Of a stretch of 64,000 nucleotides of DNA, positions 1-11,999 are shown piece after piece. The notes beneath the pieces are model-generated. The model was not told where the DNA came from, did not search any database, and saw only the letters and a program-made list of their open reading frames with translations. The position numbers and the translations under genes are program-made. How positions within the stretch are numbered: position 1 is the stretch's first letter; every line of letters begins with the position of its first letter. This DNA is from Mesostigma viride (lineage: Eukaryota > Streptophyta > Mesostigmatophyceae > Mesostigmatales > Mesostigmataceae): assembly GCA_009746045.1 (NCBI GenBank), contig RPFO01000034.1:3844840-3908839 (forward strand), read 5' to 3'.

Positions 1-2146
1 CCCGCCGGGCGGAGCGCCCGCCTACCGGGCCGGCCACTACGCCGGGGGGCGAACGCTCGGCAGCCTTCCTTCAAGGGCTTCCCATCGCGCGCGCTCGCGC
101 CGGCCCGCCGCACCGTCGATCCCACGCTCCGTCCCTCACGGGGAAATCTTCCAAATCAATTTTTATTCCTCGGGACTACGAAAATTCGGCCTGAACTCGG
201 CCTAAATTCGTTTTTATTGCTCGAAACTAGTGACTGCTCATGGAAAAACGATTTCAGGCCGGGTTTAGCATGCGTTCAGGGCAAAATTTCGTAGCACATT
301 TGATTTCAGCAAAATTCAGATTCTCTCTGCGCTGAGTCCAGAATCGGCTCAGAATCTCGCAAAGTTCGTCCAGCAAGCATCGTACTACGCTCCGCTCCTC
401 CAACTCAAATTTTGCGTGTACTTTTCAAATACAATTCAGTCAGATCACGTTCAGACTTAAATTTCGGTCTGAATAAAAAATAGCAACGGAAACGCTCAGT
501 AAAACAGTTTCTGAACGAAATGCGCACAAAAAAACGGCCGTAACGCCCAACTTATTACGGTTTCGAAACATTTTCTGGACATGCCGTCGACTTGCCGCAC
601 TGAACGCAACAAAATTTTGGGACGGCAGCTTCTATACTCCGGAGTTCTTGTACTTCCGCGTCCCACATCCTGTAACCGCGGGCGGGTTGTTTGATTCGCG
701 ACATTGTTTGACGGGGCGCGCAACAAGCCGACATCGTGCCGGGTTCCGTATTTTTATCTGGCCGCGGCCATTGGCTGGCCTCCCACCTGCCCGCAAAAGT
801 GCTGAACCGGATCTGGACGTAACTGCCGTTTCAGACCCCGTTCAGACTTTGTGACAGTCGATCTCCCTAGTTTGCCACTTTTCGGGCAACTGCTCCGATT
901 GGGCGCCACCGCGGATCTCCGAATCGCCCTGACTATCGGCCGCCCTGCGCTCGCGGTTTTCGTACGGGCCACTTTTCGGGCCTCACGGTTTGCCCAATCT
1001 TTTCGTTGGGGTTAATCGTAGTCACTAGATGGGGACAAGGTGGGGGGGCCAAGGCCCCCCACGAATTCGGACGCACTACGCCACCAGGGGCCCTGAGGCC
1101 TTCGCCGAAAGCTTCGACCCGCCGGGCGGAGCGCCCGCCTACCGGGCCGGCCACTACGCCGGGGGGCGAACGCTCGGCGGCCTTCCTTCGGGGGCTTCCC
1201 ATCGCGCGCGCTCGCGCCGGCCCGCCGCACCGTCGATCCCACGCTCCGTCCCTCACGGGGAAATCTTCCAAATCAATTTTTATTCCTCGGAACTACGAAA
1301 ATTCGTCCTGAAATCGGCCTAAATTCGTTTTTATTGCTCGAAACTAGTGACCGCTCAACCAAAAACGATTTCAGGCCGAATTTAGCATACGTTCAGGGCA
1401 AAATTTCGTAGCACATTTGATTTCAGCAAAATTCAGATTCTCTCTGCGCTGAGTCCAGAATCGGCTCAGAATCTCGCAAAGTTCGTCCAGCAAGCATCGT
1501 ACTAGGCTCCGCTCCTCCAACTCAAATTTTGCGTGTACTTTTCAAATATAATTCAGTCAGATCACGTTCAGACTTAAATTTCGGTCTGAATAAAAAATTG
1601 CAACGGAAACGCTCAGTAAAACAGTTTCTGAACGAAATGCGGACAACAAAACGGCCGTAACGCCCAACGTCTTACGGTTTCAAAACATTTTCTGGACATG
1701 CCGTCGACTTGCCGCACTGAACGCAACAAAATTTTGGGACGGCAGCTTCTATACTCCGGAGTTGTTGTACTTCCGCGTCCCACATCCTGTAACCGCGGGC
1801 GGGTTGTTTGATTCGAGACATTGTTTGACGGGGCGCGCAACAAGCCGACATCGTGCCGGGTTCCGTATTTTTATCTGGCCGCGGCCATTGGCTGGCCTCC
1901 CACCTGCCCGCAAAAGTGCTGAACCGGATCTGGACGTAACTGCCGTTTCAGACCCCGTTCAGACTTTGTGACAGTCGATCTCCCTAGTTTGCCACTTTTC
2001 GGGCAACTGCTCCGATTGGGCGCCACCGCGGATCTCCGGATCGCCCTGACTATCGGCCGCCCTGCGCTCGCGGTTTTCGTACGGGCCACTTTTCGGGCCT
2101 CACGGTTTGCCCAATCTTTTCGTTGGGGTTAATCGTAGTCACTAGA
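1..2146. repeat. Tandem repeat, unit about 1,117 bp
   Basis: The sequence at 1-1029 recurs almost base for base at 1118-2146, so the period is 1,117 bp. The last 88 bases of the unit (1030-1117) appear only between the two copies, so the second copy is cut short and the first probably began before the window. The unit has a GC-rich part with GCGCGC runs and AT-richer stretches. No ORF in it looks coding: the frames encode low-complexity R/G/P peptides on both strands. It reads as satellite-like DNA or part of a larger duplication. No clear TG..CA ends or target duplication mark it as an LTR pair. Confidence 0.85.
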
Positions 2147-2630
2147 GGGGGACTCATGAGTAGACGTGGCCCTGGTGTTCGTACAGTACGTAGCAGGTTA
2201 TCAGCAAGCTTAGTAGCAGCTAGCATATTTGCGGTACAGCAGGGGCTTGGCCTGGTCTGCGGAGAGGCGAGGAGCCAGGGAAGTTCTCCTCCACAATCCA
2301 CATTTAATATGCCCAAAATGTGGGGTGTGGCGGGAGAGCATAATAAATGTTGAATGGCGAAAGCTCCAGCTGGTCAAGGAAACTGCTATGCCCGACACAT
2401 TCCACGAACGAAATCACGTGCCCGGCTGGACAGTAGACAACAAGTGTTTATGATCAAGTTGTAAAATGTTGGAAGCACCGCATTGCCAGTAGCGCCTGGA
2501 ACGACACGCTCTCAGAAACGCCGCTTGTGGATACCGCTTTCACCTGTACACGCCAGCCTTTCTTGACGATAAATGAGGGTTGTCACATCGGCGTAACTTT
2601 GAGCAGAGAAAGCAGGGCCGGTCGTTAGCC
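2147..2630 (+). other. 5' flank of the HINT4-type gene
   Basis: Unique sequence between the tandem repeat and the first recognised start codon. It must contain the promoter and 5' UTR of the downstream gene, but I see no convincing TATA box or initiator. An AT-rich patch with AATAAA-like sequence lies near 2339-2352. No coding frame is convincing. Confidence 0.4.
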
Positions 2631-5309
2631 ATGCCTATGCTCAAGTCCTTCGCCCAGCAGCGCCCCGCTCACGGGTATTCGCAGATATCTACAGCACCTG
2701 ACTCCCCAGGCGGGGAGCTGCACCGTCCGAGCACAGGCTGCGTTTTTTGCGATATCATCGCGGACAAGGAGCATCATCGCATTTTGTATCACGTAAGAGT
2801 CGCAACGGCTAAATCCAAAATTCTAGCTTTTGCTAGCGTCCGTTCAATTTGACGGCATGTGTGTTCGGCGCATCAGCGTTTGCTGAGGTGTTTCTCCCAA
2901 TGCATGTCATCCTCCCGATGCCATGACCTCTTTAGACATTTCCCTTACCGCTTAAGCGCTGTGCTCCTGCCTATAAGGCTTTCGGTGCTGGTTCATGTCG
3001 GACATTTTAGATTTACCCAGGCTAATCCAAAATGTCTCGGGCGCCAAGCCAGTAGTTCCCTAGGCAGTACCTTCCAATATCTTGGTGATACATTCAGCTA
3101 TCTGCTTCGTTCCTTTTTTCTAATTACTTAATTTCAGCCCTTTTCTGTGACCTCGACCTCACATCTCTTCTCACTTAGCCCTTCAGAACCCCTTAAGAAT
3201 ACATCGCTGCATCCTCATTGCAACTTGCATTGTCATTTTTTTTTCAGTCAAACCTGGAAGAATTATGCATACTGAGTTTGCAGGTGCTTTCTTAGATGAA
3301 GTAATCAATGTGAAATATCTTGTTGTTTGCTTGCTTTGAGACATTTCAAAAAGTCGCCCTTAGCATTTCCTTATGATGCCCGCGATTGTAATAGTTTCTG
3401 AAGCATGGCTAATACTGCCATTCGTCCTGCAATCCTTCGCCATTGTGAAAAAATGACTGAGGCCTAGGAGGGTAGAAGAGTGAATATGCCAGTAGTAGGA
3501 TGAGAATAGACAGGGGACAGCCTATTATTGTCAGTGATTTTGGAAGTGACAAAATGGACTAGCGCATTTGTGTTTACGTGTTATACTTTCGCCCGCCGTT
3601 TAGCATTCTGGAGAGGTCCATGCCATTCTTTTCTTCTCTTGCTGTTCTTACAAAATGTCATGTATTTATAGACGAGCATTGCTAGGTTTCTTCTGTGATT
3701 AGATTGATAATAAAATTCTCTCCTCGCTCTTCGAGCGCTTTTTCCTTACCTATGTGTTTTGCGCTTGGTATACTTGCCTTCCTTCCCCCGGCGAAGCCCG
3801 ACAATGTATGATAATGGAAGGAACTGGAGGATCTGTGAAGGATGCAAACAGATCGGCAAGCTAGAGGCTCACATGCTAAAGGCTCACACGTTTATGTGTT
3901 TGAATGCAACAGCATAATCAGTCCCTCGCTGCTATACCTACAGCTTGTGTCCCTAGCAATTCTCCACAGTAAACCTGGAGTGCTCAATCCAATGCTTTTT
4001 ACGTCCTCAAGAGGGTGCAATGGCTGGCTCAGTTTATTGCCACCATCTTGTTTCGTACTTCACACCGACCAAATTACGGCTGGATGTTACAGGTAAGTCT
4101 CTTTATTTATTCATTTTTTTTGTTTATCAGCTATTACTTCTTTTATCATTGGTATGAATGTTGACCTGTGTGGACTAGGATCGAAGGTTGCACAGATATG
4201 CTATAATATCAGCCATGGCGCCTCTGCAGGGCCCAAGTATTGGTGTCGGCTTGCATATTGCCTACAATTTTGAAAGGACGCGCACATGCACATGTTTTTA
4301 GACCAAAGCAAGATGTTCAGGCAGCTTGCCCTGTGGATATTTAGTTGGTTGGCAAATTCTGGAACGTTGGTTTCACCAGGGCATGAGCTAGCGCTCATGG
4401 CATACATCAAACTCCTCGTCAATGCCCCCTCCCTCTTTCTCGTCATAAGTAGTGGGTCAACCGTAGCTGCAGTGGGGGTGACCAGTACCCCGTGACGTGG
4501 TCGCGAGATCTAATTTGAGTCCTGATTTGAGTCCTTTCCAATGCTTACTTGGGCAAGCTACTGCCATGTAAGCCAGCCCTGGCCTGAGCCTGTGCAGCCT
4601 GCCAGAGCAGTGCCTTTTTTCCAGTAGCCCCCCTTCCCTATCAGGCATATTCATGGTGCTCCCATTGGTAGGCACATATGCATCGCTTCGCTCACCCCAC
4701 AGTCCTCCTATGTGCCGGTCAGAATCCACGTACCAAGAAACACTCCTGAACATCCACCCATAAGCGCGGACTCCTCAACACAGATGAAGCACTGACGCAT
4801 GGCCCACAAATTTGTGTCGATTTGTTCCCGTCGTGATACTCACACTATTGCGCTCACCGGCGCGCGTGCTTCCTTTTCCTTGGTAACGGGCTGATGGGTG
4901 CATGCACCGCAGGACTCCAAGGTGTATGCTATCTATGACAAGAGCCCCGCCGCGCGCAGGTATGGAACAACAGCCGGCCATGGTGGCGTTCGGTGGTGTT
5001 TAGTGTTTGGTGGTCGTTGGGGGTGGGTGGGGGTGGGTGGGGGTGGGGGGTGGGTGGGGGTGGGTGGGGGTGGGTGGGGGTGGGTGGGGTGGGTGGGGTG
5101 GGGGTGGGGTGGGTGGGGGTGGGTGGGTGGGTGGGGGGTGGGGGTGGGTGGGTGGGTGGGTGGGGTGGGGTGGGGGGGTGGGGGTGGGTGGGTGGGTGGG
5201 GGGTGGGGGGGTGGGGGGGTGGGTGGGGGTGGGTGGGGTGGGTGGGGGTGGGTGGGGGTGGGTGGGGTGGGTGGGGTGGGTGGGGGTGGGTGGGGGTGGG
5301 GGGGGGGGT

Positions 5310-5370
<61 letters not shown>

Positions 5371-8300
5371 GTTGGCTGGACTGGGCTGGACTGGGCTGGA
5401 CTGGGCTGGGCTGGGCTGGGCTGGGCTGGACTGGGCTGGACTGGGCTGGACTGGGCTGGGCTGGGCTGGGCTGGACTGGGCTGGACTGGGCTGGACTGGG
5501 CTGGACTGGGCTGGACTGGGCTGGACTGGGCTGGACTGGGCTGGACTGGGCTGGACTGGGCTGGGCTGGGCTGGACTGGGCTGGACTGGGCTGGACTGGG
5601 CTGGACTGGGCTGGACTGGGCTGGACTGGGCTGGACTGGGCTGGACTGGGCTGGACTGGGCTGGACTGGGCTGGACTGGGCTGGACTGGGCTGGACTGGG
5701 CTGGACTGGGCTGGACTGGGCTGGACTGGGCTGGACTGGGCTGGACTGGGCTGGACTGGGCTGGACTGGGCTGGACTGGGCTGGACTGGGCTGGACTGGG
5801 CTGGACTGGGCTGGACTGGGCTGGACTGGGCTGGACTGGGCTGGACTGGGCTGGACTGGGCTGGACTGGGCTGGACTGGGCTGGACTGGGCTGGACTGGG
5901 CTGGACTAGGCTGGACTGGGCTGGACTGGGCTGGACTGGGCTGGACTGGGCTGGACTGGGCTGGACTGGGCTGGAGTAGGGTGGTGCTGTCTGCAGTTGG
6001 CTGGTGCACATGTGAGCAGTCAGTGCGTCTTTCCCCATGTGTATGGATGAAGGTCACTTCCAAAGGGCAGGCACAGCAGGCGACGTTGCCTGTGTCTGCA
6101 AGCTTCATCGCATGCCGCCTTGAGCGGTGGGAAGGTTGGACGACAATCCCTTGCATCCTCCTTGTGGGTTCTCTTTTGACCCATCCGGAATAGTAGTATA
6201 CGAACTGTGCCGCGCTGCTGCTAGGTCTAGCGATGCCAATTTTTATATCCCAGTTTAAGTCATCTGTAGAATCGTTGCTTAGCAGCATGATGGCTGCACC
6301 GGTCATACTAATGCCATGCGCTTGTCCTTTTCCAAATATGTGTTGTTGTTATCATGAGGCCAGTCATCACACGTTTCTTGTGTACATGGCCTGTCATATG
6401 GTAATGTGTCCTTACAGTGCGCCTCTTTTGGTCACTGTCGCCCCACGCCCACCCCCACCCCAACACCCCTGCAGGCACATCCTGGTGATCCCTGTGGAGC
6501 ATGTGGGCACCTTACTCAGCCTGCAGCGTGGGCCTGAGGACTACGACCTAGGTAGGCATGCATGGGGAGCAGCAGTCAAGTGGGTGCAGGTACGTTGGAT
6601 CGAACATGCATGGTGAAAGACAATTCAAGTCTTTTTGCATGAATCAAGTGGGAAGGTACCGTAGTGGGCAAAATCACTTTACGGCACATTATTTTGCGAC
6701 CCCAAAATAAGGTGAAAGTTTAGGTTTGCGATGCAAAACTGTTTCCCCCACAAAGTAATTGCAATGCTGCGATTTCTTAGTATAATTCAATGAAATTAGT
6801 CCTAGTCTAGTAGGCAAGTAAATGAGCATTTGAACTAGAGTTTGCGAGGCGGAATAAAGACCAATATACAATAGTAGCTTACGAGGCCAACTTGCGAAGT
6901 GTTTGTCGCACAGTGATTTTGACCATTACATTGATAGTCGGGGGCAAGGGGGTATGGAAGCTATGGGAGTAAGTGATTGGAGGAAGGAAGAGAGGATGGG
7001 GCAAGGCATGCCAGGTTGTGAGCGGTCAGGGTGAAGCTAGAGGGGGGGGGGGCGTATTGTACGGGTATGTGAAGGTCGATTTGTTTGGAGGTTTGGGAGG
7101 TGGAAGGTTGGGAAAGGCAAGGTAGCTGGGAAATAAAAGGGACTGAGGAACCAATATCGAAAAGTACAAGTATCACAATCGGGGCAAGTGCATGTATCGC
7201 TTCTAGAGTTCAAGTTGCTAGTCTAACTGTGTGAGGGGTTATTGCCGTGAAGACACACAGGGTCTCATCAGACTATCTCCAGCTTCACCGGTCCTGTGAA
7301 TCTGCCTGTAGATATTCCCGATGCACCTTTACGCTCAGCACTCTGGAATGCGAGTGGTGGTGACGTGAGAAACTCATGGTGAGGGAGACTGGCTCGCAGT
7401 CATCTGTTGCCTGCAGTTTCTTGTCGCCTGTGGGTACCAATTACTGCACTAGTACTACTAAATGACCATCGTGCCACGTCGGCACCCGCTGCTCCTTGCA
7501 TATGCATTGGTTGGCTGCGGTCCTCTGGGTACAAACCCGATGTCTACCCCACCCACGTGCCCTTTTGGGGTTCCAGTCAAGCGCATGCACCAGGTCGGGC
7601 GTGACCTGCTGCAGAAGGAGCTGCCGCACTCAAAGCAGCGGTAAGTGCGGTGGGCACGAACAGCAGCATGAGCACAAGTGGTATGCGGGTTGTCCCCTGG
7701 ACACATGAACAAATGCGTGCAATGGGTCCTCAACAAGCTTCGCACATATGACCAGTGATGGTGTGTGACCAGCTGTGGGTTCCCGGCAGCAGCATGTGTG
7801 CCGGCCCGGCACTGGGTGTGTGCGGGCAGGAACAGGGTTCATGGGAGTATTTGGAGGCCTTGTGTGCGTACGCTCCTTTTAGCACCGCTCTTTCTCAATA
7901 CGAGCAGTTTGCCGCTGCTGCTTGGCTCTCCGGCCTGAACATCATTAGAATTTACAGGTCTTGGTCTTGGGGATGAAGTGTGCCGCGTACGGAGACTCTT
8001 CATTGCCATGTTTCGATGATGATCCCCACATTGTTATGGGTCCAGACAGTGCAGGAGAATGGCGCGCCGGTGGGCAGGGCAGGCAGTGTAGGGAATACTG
8101 GTCAGGGTGGGGTGAAGGGTCGGGAGGGGTGAAGTTGAGGGAAAACGGAGGGGAGTGTAGGTTTCGAGGTTGGTTATAGGTGGGGTCTACGTCTAGGTTG
8201 GAAGCGCACGGGAGTTGGGAGTGGTGGTAGCAGTCATCACTATGGGTAGGAAGCAATTACTAAGACTGCTCCTGTGCGTTGCGTGGCTGCTTGGGTGACT

Positions 8301-11300
8301 GAACGGCCCAGGTTTGGCTTCCACCGGCCTCCCTTCAACAGCGTGGATCACCTCCACCTCCACTGTTTTGCGCTGCCATTCCAGCCCTGGTACGTGTGCC
8401 AGCTGCTTGAGCCTGCAGCCACTTCTGCAATGTGCTGCGTTCTGTCTAACAATTTGTTTTCTGAACGCGCCTATTATTAGGTTGCCCTTCACCTATTATA
8501 TGAAAACTCTCCCAACCAAGGCTGCAAAATCCAGACTTCATAGTAAATATTTAAGTCCTCGCTGAGAAGGGTTGCAACCTTTCATTAGTGGTGTTAAAAT
8601 TACCCCAATTCTCTTGGGCTCATGTGAAGTTCTAAAGCTGCTGTCTGTTCGGTGATGCTGCAGCCAATGCACAGTGGCCTTGTTTCTTAGTTCCCTGGAT
8701 TCGGGGGGTTGGGGAGGGCGATGGGCAGCTGGTATATATGTAGACGTGTGTGATGTGCAGCAGGGACATGTACCTTGGCGGCATGACCTGCACCCATGCA
8801 TTAGTCAGTAAACGCTAAGGGTCTTGAAGATGATTGAAACTTAAGTAGATCAGGTGAACCTTGTTGTTGTTTCAAAGTTGCCATCTCTTTCTGGAGCCAC
8901 GCGTCAGAACCGTAAACAGCCAAGCGGCACACAGAGGCATTCCATACTTCTTATGAGTTTGGTTTGGCTAAATTCTTTTGCTGAACCTATATACTCGTAC
9001 CTTGAAGCTCCCCAACCAGGTTATTGCGTGCCCATGGGTGATGGCTAGCTAGTACCCCAAAACCCCAAAACCCGTAAAATTTGACCTATGCTAATATCAC
9101 TTGGAATTCATTTGCACAATGCTTAAATGTGATTTGGGGCACTAAATAACATCTTCGTGAGTTGTCCATGCACTTGTTGGGGGTCCTAACCCCATATCAA
9201 CGCCAATATTGTGCTATTAATAGAAAGAGGACGCTAATTAGGGCTGCGTATGCCCCAGCCAATGCACACATTTGTTGGCAACCAAAAATCAACCATCTTT
9301 AGTTCCCTGAGTGTGTAGCTTGCTGAGCTATTTACATCGTGGACATGGCAAAACCTTGAACAGTTATTAATTTTCCCGCAAAACAGGTCTTTTTTTACCG
9401 GACATTAGGAATATACATATCATAAACACTTCAGACAAGGCCACAAGATCAACCAAAAATCCGTCTAACAGGGGGAAAGCTGTGGTCCAAGTCCCAGGTC
9501 ATTCTGACAAGTCTAGCTCAAGTTATAAGGTTACGGGTGCTACAACCTGAACATATGCTAAAGGAAGTTTTGCTTCGTAGAAGTTTTGCTTCGTAGAAGG
9601 CCACTTCGGCATGATGTTTTCCATCCAAAAAGCCAGAAAGCATGCCCCACTTGATCACAAAACATAAGCAAACGGTTAGGCACCTCATCTGCCCTCACCT
9701 GCCCTCGGCATGGCCAACCTTGCCAGCACAAGCATAGCAACTCCATCGCTAGGCATATATGCCAAGAGAGCATACGCTATGCTCAACCCAAGGTTACCGT
9801 GTAATCTTGATGCCGAGAACTCAGCAAATCTACGTCTAAACACCTTCGAAATACTGCCCAAGCAACAGAGACAAAAGCAGGCTGTAAACTCGGCTGCATA
9901 TCATACATGCTGCCTGCCAAGCATTCACATCATATCCAGCGTTGCTGCACACATAGCAGGAAAGTCTCTCATCTCAATTGTTATAGCTCAAGGAAAGCAA
10001 TGGAGACACCTATCTAATGCAACGCCACTTCCGCAGTATGGCCAGCAAAAGAACCGCTCTCACCCTCCTTTCCAACATGGTAATTTGCTAAGCAGCTGCT
10101 GCCAGCTTAGGCACAGGCCCGATGTCGTTGCAAAAAGAGGCGTGTCAGATCCGGCTCAAAACACAAGCGTCTGAGCAAGTGCATGTCCAAAGGATACACG
10201 CCAACACATTACCAACAATTTAACCTCAGCGCCTTCACCATCCCAGCCATAAACTACACAAAATCGTAAGGAATTGCTAGCGATCTGACGAAGCGAATGA
10301 AAGAAATAGCGAGCTTCCTGCATGGAAACTGCCCTTAAAAAAGGCCAAAGGCCGACATAAGCGCACTTGCCTGAGTGGAAATGTTTGATGCACAAAGTGG
10401 CACGCAACCCCAAACAATGATATCCATCATCCATAGCCCAGGCGCCCAAGGAAGGTGCGCCTTCCATGAGTACGTCGAAGGCAACATGCGCAGGCCTGCG
10501 TAGGTTCTTACCGTTAATGCCGGAAATGGAACAAGAACCGAGAAGCTTCGGCACCGATTCGATAACACCATTAAGTTATCTTCATAATCGCTCTTTAGAG
10601 CCTACGTTGCCTCACAACCGCTGCCGTATACCTGCATTAAATTTCATTATCCGCAAAAGGAATTCCATCCTGAAACCCCGCGCCCATAGCCGTTTGAGGA
10701 ATTTGCGATATTGCAAACCGTAAACTTCCCTCCGTGAAATGAATTCATCAACTAATCTGCTTCAAAAGTCATGCATATTTTCTAGCTTTTCCCATGCCAT
10801 ATCGATTAATATTGCCTAAACGCACGCCGCCATGGCCACCTCCGCTAGGGTTGTGCACTCCGGGCACACATTGTACACGGTACGGATGGTACCGCGAATT
10901 TTTTGGCGCGGAAAATATTCGTCGCGCCATGTCCCCTTAAGCAGGTTCGGGCATCCATGCCGGATGGAGACACGCTGTTACAGAAGGAAAGTGTGGTGTC
11001 ATTGTTGTGATCACCGGCGCGGGCTCATGCATGTAATGCTTAACGGCAAGCCCGAGCATTCTGGATTCACTCTTGCGTTTAGGGGATCCGGGGTGTGAGC
11101 CAGACTTTAACCTAGGTAGTTGGGATAATCAACTTCCTAGTTGAGTGCTTGGTTAAGCGTTCCGGCGCCCCATTTTCCCCAGCACGATGTGGCTCTCCAT
11201 GCCATATCGCCTCCTGCTTAGCCAACTCTGCTGTTTGTTATACCGAAGTTTTCGTGGCTATCTGTGAATGGTTCTATATTTGAAGTGTGGCATCTGTTCC

Positions 11301-11581
11301 TAGTAGGTGCATGGCTCGCCCACATCACGTAAGCTATCTAGCAACGTTATAAGTGCACATGAATGAGACAACCAGCGCAGGCCAGAAAAGTGTCGTGTAG
11401 TCCAAAATACTCTGTGTCCATGAGGTATTCACGACGCCAATAATTTTGTTAAAGCCACTAATGAATCTTTTACATTTTCTTTGCCCATATTGTGTGCAGG
11501 TGGAAGAGGCTTCGATATATACCTCTTGGCCCGTTGTTTGTGCCGGTGGATAAGGCATTGAAGAAGCTAAGGTCCTACTAG
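2631..11581 (+). CDS. HINT4: HIT-family nucleotide hydrolase/transferase, HINT4 type (six coding exons)
   Basis: Coding exons are 2631-2792, 4913-4959, 6475-6551, 7577-7640, 8312-8389 and 11500-11581 (TAG). Every junction is GT..AG with matching phase, and the total is 510 nt, 169 codons plus stop. The protein has an N-terminal extension (1-36), CVFCDII at 37-43, [10 protein letters not shown] at 71-80, and [19 protein letters not shown] at 118-136. The HxHxH histidine triad is at 130-134 and a WWKRLRY tail follows. These match plant HINT4 (Arabidopsis At4g16566 type), a HIT protein acting on adenylylated or phosphosulfate nucleotides; the exact substrate is not shown by the sequence. The body is of normal family length. 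The ATG at 2631 is the first in-frame start that leaves the domain whole. The N-terminal extension could be an organelle targeting peptide (inference). Introns are 2,120, 1,515, 1,025, 671 and 3,110 bp; the second is filled with G-rich minisatellite. A TGTAA at 11846-11850 is a possible chlorophyte-type polyadenylation signal. Confidence 0.93.
2793..4912 (+). other. Intron 1 of the HINT4-type gene
   Basis: GTAAGA donor after a complete His codon and an AG acceptor at 4911-4912. The interior is T-rich and AT-rich. No transposon, RNA gene or internal exon was recognised; short ORFs around 3842-4096 and 4201-4495 look like chance. Confidence 0.8.
5017..5309 (+). repeat. G-rich GGGTGG/GGGGGTGG simple repeat (intron 2)
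   Basis: About 290 bases of almost pure G and T, with runs of 3-8 G separated by single T, on the coding (non-template) strand of the HINT4-type gene. Such runs fit many overlapping G-quadruplex motifs. All forward frames are open only because the sequence lacks A; the apparent G/W/V-rich peptides are artefacts. Confidence 0.95.
5310..5369 (+). repeat. Homopolymer run of 60 G
   Basis: Uninterrupted guanines joining the GGGTGG tract to the 10-mer array. A poly-G run this long is rare in assembled genomes and its true length may be misjudged by sequencing. Confidence 0.95.
5375..5974 (+). repeat. Minisatellite of the 10-mer CTGGACTGGG (about 60 copies)
   Basis: Near-perfect head-to-tail array with a few CTGGGCTGGG variants, mostly in the first 200 bases, so the 3' part looks most homogenised. 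A 10 bp unit rotates through all three frames and contains no stop on either strand. This creates long but meaningless ORFs (G-L-D-W-A on plus, P-A-Q-S-S on minus). It lies wholly in intron 2 of the HINT4-type gene (4960-6474). Confidence 0.97.
6552..8311 (+). other. Introns 3 and 4 of the HINT4-type gene (with exon 4 between)
   Basis: Intron 3 is 6552-7576 and intron 4 is 7641-8311, with donors GTAGGC and GTAAGT and acceptors CCAG. The content is unique sequence. No repeat element or ncRNA is recognised apart from a short G run near 7041-7052. Confidence 0.75.
8390..11499 (+). other. Intron 5 of the HINT4-type gene
   Basis: A 3.1 kb intron with GTACGT donor and GTGTGCAG acceptor. It contains no recognised gene; the 132-codon minus-strand ORF at 10156-10554 has no motif I know. 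Near the 3' end (about 11365-11391) is a short fragment shared with the transposon copy at 16.65 kb, so at least part of the intron is transposon debris. Confidence 0.7.
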
Positions 11582-11999
11582 CATATCATGAAATGGGAGC
11601 TGCCGGTGGACGGTGGCATAAATGCTGAGCTACTTCCCAGTTACAATATTTTTGCACCTGCTTATCACGTCAAGGGGTAGTGGTGACAATCGATGGCTCA
11701 ACCCTGGCTCAACTGTCACCATCAAGGAGTCAACCAGTGCAACTTCGATCTTGAAACTGTCAATCATGTCAAGCAGAATATTTATATGAAACTAAAACCT
11801 TATGACTGCGTCATGGGGTACCGTGCCCCCGTGCCGCACTCTATGTGTAATTATGGGCGTCTTGGGGGGACATTAAATTAAATTAAATTAAATTATAACA
11901 TGCCTCCGTTGGGAGATCATGTACATAGCACATATTCCTTGATGGATGGGTGGAGTGGAGGGAGCCGCGTAATCGAACTAACCTAACTCTAAGCTATCT
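11582..11999. other. 3' flank of the HINT4-type gene
   Basis: Presumed 3' UTR and intergenic sequence. TGTAA occurs at 11846-11850. A short (AAATT)n tract lies around 11873-11897, just before the LINE fragment. No gene is seen. Confidence 0.5.

Noticed and set aside
1-2146. Pair of LTRs flanking an element
   Set aside because: Copies are head to tail with only an 88 bp remainder between them, with no coding interior, no TG..CA ends and no target duplication.
4898-6306. Long overlapping ORFs (up to 457 codons) on both strands, G/W-rich or P/Q/S-rich
   Set aside because: They are stop-free readings of the G-rich tract and the 10-mer array inside a HINT4 intron; no real protein features.
10156-10554. 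132-codon minus-strand ORF in HINT4 intron 5
   Set aside because: No domain or codon pattern stands out, and it lies within an intron of a confirmed plus-strand gene.
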